From UPXZ01 sp018055865 (lineage in GTDB: Bacteria; Bacteroidota; Bacteroidia; Bacteroidales; Paludibacteraceae): a DNA stretch of 5,193 bases. The stretch lies in NCBI GenBank assembly GCA_964292695.1, contig CAXYWB010000147.1, positions 1-5,193 of the forward strand. The letters run 5' to 3'. The position numbers were made by a program, and so were the translations under genes. The notes beneath the pieces were generated by a model. It was not told the origin of the DNA. It was given only the letters and a program-made list of their open reading frames with translations, and searched no databases. This document shows, one piece after another, positions 1 to 5,170 of the stretch. The first letter of the stretch is position 1. Each line of letters opens with the position of its first letter.

Positions 1-877
1 TTTTTGTAACGTTAGCGGGAGCATAGTAGGTTCCTGTAACGGTAACACGTGCTGATGCTCCTGTTTGTGTTGTTTGTGTTGTTGCATTTGATCCTTCATT
101 CCTTACCAATCGATCTACAGTAAGAGTGATGCCTCCGGATTCGGTAGAAATGGTTATGGGAGTAAATGTTGCTGTTGTTTTATCATTATCAGGAGTATTA
201 GTTTGGTAAGTTACTCCTGTAATGTTCGTAAAGGTAGCGCCTCCATCAGTAGAATATCGTATTGTCCCGGAAGTACTCGGATTTAAAAATTCAAAGAGAA
301 CAGTGGGCTGACCGGGGGTGGTAGAAGAAAAACTGTATCGTGGATAGTAATTATTCGTTGTTCCTCGTCGTGTAACCACCATCGTGTAAGTTGTATAAGT
401 AATGGAACCATTATTCGATACACTTGATGTGCTGTTAACGGTGGTTGGTGAACCAGCGCCCGGCACTGACTTGGTCACCGAAAAGGTATTCGCACTTGTT
501 CCATCATGCGCCCTGCCTATCCAGTACAGTCCTGCGTAGATGATGTTGGAGCATTCAGGAATCATCCCGTTTTCAATGGGAAAAGCAAGTGTTGCAGAAG
601 AGGAATTGAGAGTATTTGGTAATCCGTCCACATCCACGTAGATCATATTAGAGGAATTGTTTCCATTGTCACTATACGATTGTAATGTCATGTTGGTATT
701 CCCAATCATCTGGAAGTCACCCTTGATGTTGTAAATTTTTGTAGTAGGGGTGTAGGTAGATGTGCGTTGTGCAAACGGCACTAACACTTGTGCATTGGAA
801 GGCAGCCAGAGTGCCATCAGCATCATCAGGGCGAAAATCTTCGCCGGGATTCGGGTTCTTTTGTAGTTGTATTTCAT
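1..877 (-). CDS. Large secreted surface protein, N-terminal part (runs off the left edge)
   Basis: The frame is open from an ATG at 877-875 to the window edge: 292 codons with no stop, so only the N-terminus is present. Residues 1-29 form a signal peptide: a basic start (KYNYKRTRIPAK), a hydrophobic Met/Leu-rich core and a likely cut after SNA, before Gln30. The mature part is rich in Thr, Ser, Asn, Tyr and Gly, as in extracellular beta-sandwich proteins. It holds a YVDVDG segment (80-85), PECSNIIYAGLYW (107-119, with the only Cys at 109), and a TTQTTQ stretch near the left edge. I recall this pattern (VPF.QRTS.YTPT, IKGDF.MIGNTN, then VDVDG and a GLYW segment) from the start of very large Bacteroidetes proteins that end in a gliding-motility-type or type IX sorting domain; that C-terminus is not visible here. 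It starts 31 bases after the small secreted gene upstream, without a Shine-Dalgarno sequence, so the two are probably co-transcribed. The gene call is firm. The family is recalled rather than searched, and adhesin function is inference. Confidence 0.85.
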   Translation of the reverse strand, partial: MKYNYKRTRIPAKIFALMMLMALWLPSNAQVLVPFAQRTSTYTPTTKIYNIKGDFQMIGNTNMTLQSYSDNGNNSSNMIYVDVDGLPNTLNSSSATLAFPIENGMIPECSNIIYAGLYWIGRAHDGTSANTFSVTKSVPGAGSPTTVNSTSSVSNNGSITYTTYTMVVTRRGTTNNYYPRYSFSSTTPGQPTVLFEFLNPSTSGTIRYSTDGGATFTNITGVTYQTNTPDNDKTTATFTPITISTESGGITLTVDRLVRNEGSNATTQTTQTGASARVTVTGTYYAPANVTK

Positions 878-908
878 AATCGTTGTAAGTTTAAAGGTTG
901 CTGATGAA

Positions 909-1421
909 TTATTCGGGTATGGAAAGCTGGTAGAGCACCCTTACAGCACTTTCTGCCGGAGTTTTACACAGTTTGTCTGTTTTTGATGGCAGACAGGTTT
1001 CGCTTTTGCCGCCGCAGGAGGCGTACTGATAAATGCAGAGCACATATTTCAGGCTTGTGAAACTTGCCGTTTTGAACAAATCAAGTATCACAGCTTCATC
1101 AGTGGCGCTATTGATTGTAATTTTGATCAGTTCTACCTTGCCGAAAGCAGGATTAGTTGCATAAAGCATCGGAATGGAAGCCGCGTCGGTATTAACTACT
1201 GTTGCATCGCCGTTTCCGAAACTTTTCATATCCGTATTACCTTTCAGGTAAATAGCCGGATGAATTTCAGTAGCCAGTGAAATAAGACGGGAATCGGCAT
1301 TTGTTTTCACATAATCGCTGTAGCGGGCAGCAACCTGACCGTAAGCGGGTAATGCAACAAATATCAGAAGCAAAATGCTTATGAGTGTTGCGGGGAATTG
1401 TTTGTAAACTTGTTTTTTCAT
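909..1421 (-). CDS. Small secreted four-cysteine protein, unknown function
   Basis: This 170-residue protein is one I do not recognise. Residues 1-28 form a clear signal peptide: MKKQVYKQ, a hydrophobic core LISILLLIFVALP and a likely cut after AYG, before Gln29. The mature protein is about 142 residues with no further membrane helix. Its four cysteines all lie near the C-terminus (129, 136, 143, 152) with spacing C-x6-C-x6-C-x8-C, which would allow two disulfide bonds in an oxidising compartment. The middle mixes short hydrophobic stretches with polar residues, as in a small beta-rich domain. There is no lipobox, so it is probably periplasmic or secreted rather than lipidated. The leader just upstream is A-rich with no Shine-Dalgarno sequence, which is normal in this phylum. 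It is the first gene after a candidate promoter at 1557-1564 and is followed 31 bases later by the large surface-protein gene. It could be an accessory or partner of that protein, but this is inferred from position only. Confidence 0.85.
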   Translation of the reverse strand: MKKQVYKQFPATLISILLLIFVALPAYGQVAARYSDYVKTNADSRLISLATEIHPAIYLKGNTDMKSFGNGDATVVNTDAASIPMLYATNPAFGKVELIKITINSATDEAVILDLFKTASFTSLKYVLCIYQYASCGGKSETCLPSKTDKLCKTPAESAVRVLYQLSIPE

Positions 1422-1499
1422 ACTTGTTTGAGATTTTTATTTGTGGTTCATAGAATAGGTTGATTCATTCGTTGTATTAATTTGTCTTTTTCGGGCGGA

Positions 1500-1526
1500 G
1501 CAGGCCGGCATCCTGCCTTTTGCAGG
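1500..1526 (-). promoter_or_regulatory. Mutually exclusive hairpins in the leader of the secreted-protein operon
   Basis: In the minus-strand transcript, CCTGC (1526-1522) can pair with GCAGG (1516-1512) across AAAAG. The same GCAGG can instead pair with a second CCTGC (1504-1500) across ATGCCGG. Only one of the two can form at a time. The element lies downstream of the candidate -7 box at 1557-1564 and about 80 bases before the start codon at 1421, so it would sit in the 5' leader. No run of T follows either hairpin, so it is not a standard terminator. Stems of five base pairs are short, and a chance origin is quite possible. Confidence 0.3.
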
Positions 1527-1556
1527 CTAAACTTACAAATGCTTATCCGTCCGGTA

Positions 1557-1564
1557 CAAAATTA
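1557..1564 (-). promoter_or_regulatory. Candidate -7 promoter box for the secreted-protein operon
   Basis: The minus strand reads TAATTTTG, an exact match to the Bacteroidetes -7 consensus TAnnTTTG. The upstream element is weak: TTCG lies 17 bases before the box, in place of TTTG or TTG. Transcription would start near 1550 and give a leader of roughly 130 bases before the ATG at 1421. An eight-base match with two free positions is expected by chance now and then in AT-rich DNA. It is supported by its place in the only gap between the regulator genes and the secreted-protein genes. Confidence 0.45.
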
Positions 1565-1594
1565 AAAAGGGTTTGAAAAATCGAATGGTCAGAA

Positions 1595-1612
1595 CGTAAA
1601 AATTTATTTACG
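1595..1612. promoter_or_regulatory. Dyad CGTAAA-n6-TTTACG, candidate operator
   Basis: CGTAAA (1595-1600) and TTTACG (1607-1612) form a perfect six-base inverted repeat around AATTTA. It lies 31 to 48 bases upstream of the candidate -7 box at 1557-1564, where an activator could bind. The minus-strand half-site CGTAAA (1612-1607) is 42 bases from that box. The same hexamer in the same orientation occurs 41 bases upstream of the -7 box of the regulator operon (4860-4855). That it binds a regulator is inference. Confidence 0.3.
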
Positions 1613-1698
1613 ATTTGACTATAAAAGGGAGAAATCGGGGGAAATATTTTCGAATTGAACAATCCGAAAAGAAACCGGCGCCGTTCGGCGAAAAAAAA

Positions 1699-3528
1699 TC
1701 AGCTTGTTGGTTGTGTAGAGTTTTCCGAGAGATGTTCCCTGAACTGGGTCGGGGTCATACCGGTCACTTTGCGGAATGCGTCGATAAATACGGAATTGGA
1801 GTTGAAGCCCACTTCGGTGGCCAGCACCTGCAGGGTTAGTTTGTTGCGGGCATCGGCAGGTGTGGAGAATACCTTCATCACTTCCTGTACGCGGTATTTA
1901 TTCACCAGGTCGGTGAAGTGTGCCCGGTGATAGCTGATGGCACGCGAAAGATATTCGCGGTTGGTGTTCAGCTCCCGCGAGGCCATTTCCAGCGTGAGGT
2001 CGTTTCGGTGGAAGTTTTCCTCGTCGGCCAGCCAGTGAATGAATTCGGTGTAAATAATTTTGGAGCGTTCCTCTTCGGTGCGCGTTTTCGACCGGCTTGA
2101 ATTTGTTGTTTTTTGATGCTCCCACCGCTGTTCGTTCATGTGTCTTTCTTTTTCGAACAGTTTCAGGTTCTTTTGCACCAGTTCGCGGAGCACCTTGTTG
2201 CGTTCTTTTTGAACCTGAAAAATCCGGGCCAGTGCTGTGATGATTACCAGCAGGACGAATGCAAAAATCAGATAGATGGTCCGGTGTTTTCTGCCCGTTG
2301 ATTTTAATTCTTCGATGCGGTGCTGTGTTTGGTGAAGTTCCTCCTGTGTGTCGTAAAAGCGGATCAGATCTACCGACTGAGCTGTGTTGTAGTTGTGCAA
2401 GTGAAACATGGCAGAATCCAGATAGGTTTGCATCCGTACAGCATCGGAACTGGTGTATGATTTTGCAAGCTGGTAGTAAACAGCATATTTCAGGTTGCTG
2501 TTGTGGCTTTCGGTAACCGTATTCAGGGCATCCAGCGCATTTTTTCTTGCCAAATCCGGAAGCTTCATCTTGTTGTACACATCGGCCAGATTGAGGTATG
2601 CAGTTTGCCTTCTGGCTACGGAATAGTAATAACCGGCTCCCAGCATCAGCGTGGAGTCAAACATCAGGATAGCTTCGGGGTAGTTTCCCCGGAGTTTTTC
2701 CACTTCGCCACGGTTATTGTATAGCAGCGCCTGCATGGTTTTGTCGCGCGTTACGTCGTAAGCCTGCCGGGCTTTCCGGATGTACATTTCGGCCGTGTCC
2801 GTCCGGTTTTGCCGGAGGTTCATCTCTATCATTACCACGTAGGCATAGAAAAGCTCGGCTCCGTCGTTGTGCTTAATGAAACTTGAAATAGCCTTGTGGA
2901 GGTATGGATGCGCTTCGTCGTACAGATTTAATCTGACGCAGCAGTTGCCAATGAATTTATCGTTGATGGCTACGCTTTTGTCGAGTCCGGCTTTTTCGTA
3001 GCTTCGGCGCGACTGCAGCAGCCAGTCTATGGCGTTTTTATAGTCGCCGTAGTTGAGCATGATTCGTCCCAGTGTACGCTGGTTGAGGGCGAGAGCCCGT
3101 ATGTCGGCAGCATCTTCATTGTCGAGCGAGTGCAGCGTGATGTATGCCTCCTCGGATTTGAACTGCCTGAATTCGATCAGTCCGCGAATGCTGCCGTAGT
3201 AGTATTGAGCGTCATCGGTTAATTTTTCGGGTTCAATATGGCTGAGTATAGTCATGGCACTGTCCGGATACCCGGCTTCGCAGATGGCCGCTGCCCGGAA
3301 TATGGCAGAGAGCTGCTGTACGGGATGAGTCCTGCTGGTCAGATTCTCATCGCTGAGCAGTGTGAGCACGCTGTCGTTCTTATTTTCGAGGTAAAACAAG
3401 CTGATAGCTTTCTCCAGACTTTCGGGATACTCTTTCTTACTGTCCGAGCACGCCGCTGCCAGCCATCCCGCCACACATAGCGTAATGAATAGCCGGAGAA
3501 AACGCGTTATGTTATATCCCTTGCTCAT
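1699..3528 (-). CDS. Membrane-spanning TPR/AraC-type transcriptional regulator with lipoprotein-like signal
   Basis: I start this 609-residue protein at the ATG 3528-3526, which overlaps the TGA of the upstream gene (3527-3525) as ATGA, the usual arrangement for translational coupling. An in-frame ATG at 3564 would add 12 mostly basic residues before the signal peptide and overlap the upstream gene by 40 bases, so I think it less likely. Residues 1-26 form a hydrophobic signal ending WLAAAC, a weak lipobox that would make Cys27 a lipidated N-terminus. Residues about 75-381 form some eight TPR-like helical pairs, clearest at 147-181, 187-222, 267-299 and 306-340. A membrane helix spans about 417-436. 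A charged coiled coil follows (about 438-475), then an AraC-type domain with a first helix-turn-helix near 511-532 (ELNTNREYLS) and a second near 564-590 (VGFNSNSVF, then TGMTP). Predicted topology puts the TPRs in the periplasm and the DNA-binding domain in the cytoplasm, so one protein would sense outside and act on DNA inside. It has no kinase or receiver domain. The target is unknown; the secreted-protein genes downstream are the obvious candidates. The family call is firm, the topology inferred. Confidence 0.92.
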   Translation of the reverse strand: MSKGYNITRFLRLFITLCVAGWLAAACSDSKKEYPESLEKAISLFYLENKNDSVLTLLSDENLTSRTHPVQQLSAIFRAAAICEAGYPDSAMTILSHIEPEKLTDDAQYYYGSIRGLIEFRQFKSEEAYITLHSLDNEDAADIRALALNQRTLGRIMLNYGDYKNAIDWLLQSRRSYEKAGLDKSVAINDKFIGNCCVRLNLYDEAHPYLHKAISSFIKHNDGAELFYAYVVMIEMNLRQNRTDTAEMYIRKARQAYDVTRDKTMQALLYNNRGEVEKLRGNYPEAILMFDSTLMLGAGYYYSVARRQTAYLNLADVYNKMKLPDLARKNALDALNTVTESHNSNLKYAVYYQLAKSYTSSDAVRMQTYLDSAMFHLHNYNTAQSVDLIRFYDTQEELHQTQHRIEELKSTGRKHRTIYLIFAFVLLVIITALARIFQVQKERNKVLRELVQKNLKLFEKERHMNEQRWEHQKTTNSSRSKTRTEEERSKIIYTEFIHWLADEENFHRNDLTLEMASRELNTNREYLSRAISYHRAHFTDLVNKYRVQEVMKVFSTPADARNKLTLQVLATEVGFNSNSVFIDAFRKVTGMTPTQFREHLSENSTQPTS

Positions 3529-4634
3529 GGATTGTTGTTTCCGTTTGAATACTCTTTTCGCCACGCAGCCGGTGTATTGCCTGTCAGGCGGGCAAAATAC
3601 CGTCCGAAATTACTTCTGTCCGAAAATCCCACCCGCTCGCACACTTCGTATATCGGAATTTCGGGGTCGCTGAGCAGCAGTTGCCTGGCTTCGTCTATGC
3701 GCAGGCCGTTTATCCACTCGTTGAATGTCTTGTTTTTATATGTGTTGATGTATTGCGAGAGGTACGTGCGGTTGGTGTTGAGCTCTGCTGCCACATTTTC
3801 CACCGTCAGTTTCTGGCCGGTGAAGTTCTTGTTGATTTCCCACTGACGGATGGCATCTTCCAACTGCTTCAGCGTAGCATTACGGGGTATTTTTTCGTTG
3901 GATTCGATGGATGTTGGATGGTTGAGAATGGGCTCCACGACCGAAAATGAATTGCCGTACCCGATAAACCTGACACCGTAATAGAGGAAAAAAAGAACCA
4001 TAACCGAAAGAAAAACACCCATAAACTGATTGGGCAGAAAACCGGAAAAAAAAGCTACAATGCCTGAGGCAATGATAATAATTTCGGAGTGCAGCACCCA
4101 CCGGAGCTGATCCGACGAAAGATCCGAATAGTAATTTTCAAGCTTCAACCGATACCTGATATAATACCCGTAAAACTGGATGCTGTAGTAGAGAAGCATA
4201 AAGGCAAAGAAACCCAGCAGCGTATAGTAGCTTATATACAACAACATGCCGGAAGGGTTATATGTAAAGGCATACACATACACTGCTATGATAATGAAAG
4301 CCGGAATCAGCGGGCGTAAAACTTTCCGGAGCCGGATAAAAGAGGGATTGATAAGTGTGGTATTGATGTAGCTGAAAATGATAATCTGAACAACAGCCAC
4401 AAGGGGACTGATTAGCCGGATAGCAGCGTTGAACTTCAAATCGGGGTTAGTAATGATGTAATACATCGAAATGGCAGCAAAAAGCAGATAGGCAAAACTC
4501 ATCAGGTATCTCGATTTGCGGTAATACCTCAACATGGGAGTATCGGACACGGGAAAAAAGAGAATGGACAGGCCGAGAATGAGAGGAATCCAAAAACTCC
4601 CGGTGGCTATTAGTATAGATGAGAATGCTACCAT
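3525..4634 (-). CDS. Seven-helix membrane AraC-type transcriptional regulator
   Basis: This is a 369-residue protein. Seven hydrophobic helices lie near residues 7-27, 43-62, 70-91, 108-124, 131-153, 184-200 and 204-222. Basic loops (RYYRKSR at 36-42, RLRKVLR at 101-107, and 160-183) fall on one side. By the positive-inside rule this puts the N-terminus outside and the C-terminal domain in the cytoplasm. After a linker, residues about 255-362 form an AraC-type DNA-binding domain: first helix-turn-helix near 276-296 (ELNTNRTYLS), second near 326-350 (VCERVGFSDRSNF), and the family signature ending TGNTPAAWR. Such integral-membrane AraC proteins are common in Bacteroidetes and usually of unknown signal; the membrane part shows no catalytic motif. 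The start is set by AAAGGAG five bases before the ATG and by the start of helix 1. The gene is first of a two-gene operon and its stop overlaps the next start as ATGA. A long structured leader and a TAnnTTTG promoter lie upstream, so expression may be controlled after initiation as well. Confidence 0.92.
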   Translation of the reverse strand: MVAFSSILIATGSFWIPLILGLSILFFPVSDTPMLRYYRKSRYLMSFAYLLFAAISMYYIITNPDLKFNAAIRLISPLVAVVQIIIFSYINTTLINPSFIRLRKVLRPLIPAFIIIAVYVYAFTYNPSGMLLYISYYTLLGFFAFMLLYYSIQFYGYYIRYRLKLENYYSDLSSDQLRWVLHSEIIIIASGIVAFFSGFLPNQFMGVFLSVMVLFFLYYGVRFIGYGNSFSVVEPILNHPTSIESNEKIPRNATLKQLEDAIRQWEINKNFTGQKLTVENVAAELNTNRTYLSQYINTYKNKTFNEWINGLRIDEARQLLLSDPEIPIYEVCERVGFSDRSNFGRYFARLTGNTPAAWRKEYSNGNNNP

Positions 4635-4639
4635 AAAAA

Positions 4640-4646
4640 CTCCTTT
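4640..4646 (-). promoter_or_regulatory. Strong Shine-Dalgarno sequence for the seven-helix regulator
   Basis: The minus strand reads AAAGGAG, then TTTTT, then the ATG at 4634. This is a near-ideal ribosome binding site, unlike the other starts in the window, which have none. It fixes the start codon. In a phylum that makes little use of such sites, it suggests that ribosome access here may be the point controlled by the leader upstream. Confidence 0.7.
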
Positions 4647-4682
4647 TTCAATTTGATTCGTTGGTGCTCCTAAATAAGAACT

Positions 4683-4785
4683 GAAATCCGGCGAGAAAGC
4701 GGTGAAATGTCAGGCTAAACCCTGCGGGAATTACTCCCTTGCCGAAAGTTGCTTTACCTTCAGGCACTGATTTACGGCCGGTTTC
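4683..4785 (-). promoter_or_regulatory. Structured leader with four-helix junction, possible cis-regulatory RNA
   Basis: Read as the minus-strand transcript, these 103 bases fold by eye into a closed multi-branch structure. The closing helix pairs GAAACCGGC (4785-4777) with GCCGGATTTC (4692-4683): nine pairs with one bulged A. Inside it are three hairpins. The first joins TGCC, a bulged T and GAAGGT (4766-4756) to ACTTTCGGCA (4749-4740) over the loop AAAGCA. The second joins GGGA (4738-4735) to TCCC (4729-4726). The third joins CAGG (4724-4721) to CCTG (4714-4711). The structure begins about 15 bases after the predicted transcription start and ends 48 bases before the ATG, which is the usual place for a riboswitch or other leader RNA. 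I compared it from memory with cobalamin, TPP, FMN, SAM, c-di-GMP and other common classes and found no match. No energy or covariation was computed, so function is unproven. Confidence 0.45.
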
Positions 4786-4805
4786 TGCTACATGTTACTC
4801 AGTTG

Positions 4806-4813
4806 CAAATATA
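4806..4813 (-). promoter_or_regulatory. Candidate -7 promoter box for the regulator operon
   Basis: The minus strand reads TATATTTG, an exact TAnnTTTG match. No clear TTTG or TTG lies at the usual distance upstream; that stretch is simply T-rich. The box is the exact centre of an inverted repeat, AGTTG (4801-4805) and CAACT (4814-4818), so a protein bound to the dyad would cover it. Transcription would start near 4800, giving a leader of about 165 bases that contains the structured element. Confidence 0.55.
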
Positions 4814-4873
4814 CAACTTAAATTCTTAAAATAAGATGAAAAAAGTATAAAATGTTTACGGCATGGACTTGTT

Positions 4874-4890
4874 ATCATGAAGCTCGTGAT
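4874..4890. repeat. Imperfect 17-base palindrome upstream of the regulator promoter
   Basis: ATCATGA and TCGTGAT pair around AGC: seven pairs, one of them G-T. It lies about 60 bases upstream of the -7 box at 4806-4813. No run of T follows on either strand, so it does not look like a terminator. It could be an operator or chance. Confidence 0.25.
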
Positions 4891-5002
4891 GGCTTATTCA
4901 TACTATCTTCAACTTTCGCAAGAAGTTACAGCCTATTCTAACTTAGAACTCGTCCCGACTATTTAAAACATAGAGATCAAGAGTATGAATTTCATTCTAT
5001 TT

Positions 5003-5018
5003 TCATTTTTTAAAATGA
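5003..5018. repeat. AT-rich palindrome TCATTTT-TT-AAAATGA
   Basis: A perfect seven-base inverted repeat (5003-5009 and 5012-5018) surrounds a two-base centre. It lies 55 bases upstream of the plus-strand -7 box at 5074-5081. Symmetry of this kind suits a dimeric DNA-binding protein, but AT-rich DNA makes such repeats by chance more often than mixed DNA. Confidence 0.3.
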
Positions 5019-5047
5019 TTATCCGCATAAAGCACAGTTAAAATAAA

Positions 5048-5081
5048 TTGAAAATACAGGAGCGTAGCTCTGATATCTTTG
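5048..5081 (+). promoter_or_regulatory. Candidate plus-strand promoter facing out of the window
   Basis: TTG (5048-5050) is followed after 23 bases by TATCTTTG (5074-5081). This matches the Bacteroidetes pattern TTG, 17-23 bases, TAnnTTTG. Between the two boxes is the dyad GAGC-GTA-GCTC (5060-5070). Just downstream is GCATA-n6-TATGC (5084-5099). A second exact -7 box, TAAATTTG, lies at 5133-5140 without a clear upstream element. No start codon with an open frame follows inside the window, so any gene it serves begins beyond 5193. Confidence 0.45.
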
Positions 5082-5103
5082 TAGCATATATAGTTATGCG
5101 AAT

Positions 5104-5170
5104 TAAGGTTTCAGTCCAATAAGGTAATAAGGTAAATTTGTGGTAATTAATACTTTCCACTAAGGTTTCA
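5104..5170 (+). repeat. Cluster of four TAAGGT direct repeats
   Basis: TAAGGT begins at 5104, 5120, 5128 and 5161, always in the same orientation. The first and last copies are part of a longer identical ten-mer, TAAGGTTTCA (5104-5113 and 5161-5170). The middle two form a tandem AATAAGGT pair (5118-5125 and 5126-5133). The cluster surrounds the candidate -7 box at 5133-5140. Direct repeats are a common form of AraC-type binding site, so these may be operator sites, but nothing in the sequence shows which protein would bind. Confidence 0.45.

Noticed and set aside
62..83. A 9-base tandem repeat (TTGTGTTGT, two full copies and a partial one) in the surface-protein gene.
   Set aside because: It encodes a Thr/Gln-rich stretch of about seven residues and is too short to call a variable repeat or phase-variation tract.
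1679..1698. CGCCGTTCGGCG palindrome next to a run of eight A/T pairs just after the TPR regulator stop, as a possible terminator.
   Set aside because: On the minus strand the T run comes before the hairpin rather than after it, so the order is wrong for an intrinsic terminator in that direction. On the plus strand the hairpin is followed by A rather than T.
1615..4319. Plus-strand open frames of about 60-104 codons, and minus-strand frames at 1898-2125 and 3880-4101.
   Set aside because: They are shadows of the two regulator genes. Those genes have complete AraC domains and sensible membrane topology in their own frames; the shadows show no domains and no plausible starts.
1523..4720. The ten-mer CAGGCTAAAC occurs at 1523-1532 and again at 4711-4720, both in or near leaders.
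   Set aside because: In a window this long several identical ten-mers are expected by chance, and the contexts do not otherwise match.
4683..4785. The leader as a known riboswitch such as cobalamin or FMN, because of TTCCCGCA and CCGGC-like pieces.
   Set aside because: The conserved core segments of those classes are not present in the right order. Resemblance is limited to short GC pieces, so I keep it unclassified.
4877..4966. A 29-codon plus-strand ORF beginning MKLVMAYSYY.
   Set aside because: It has no ribosome binding site or recognisable features, it lies in AT-rich intergenic DNA, and this length is expected by chance.
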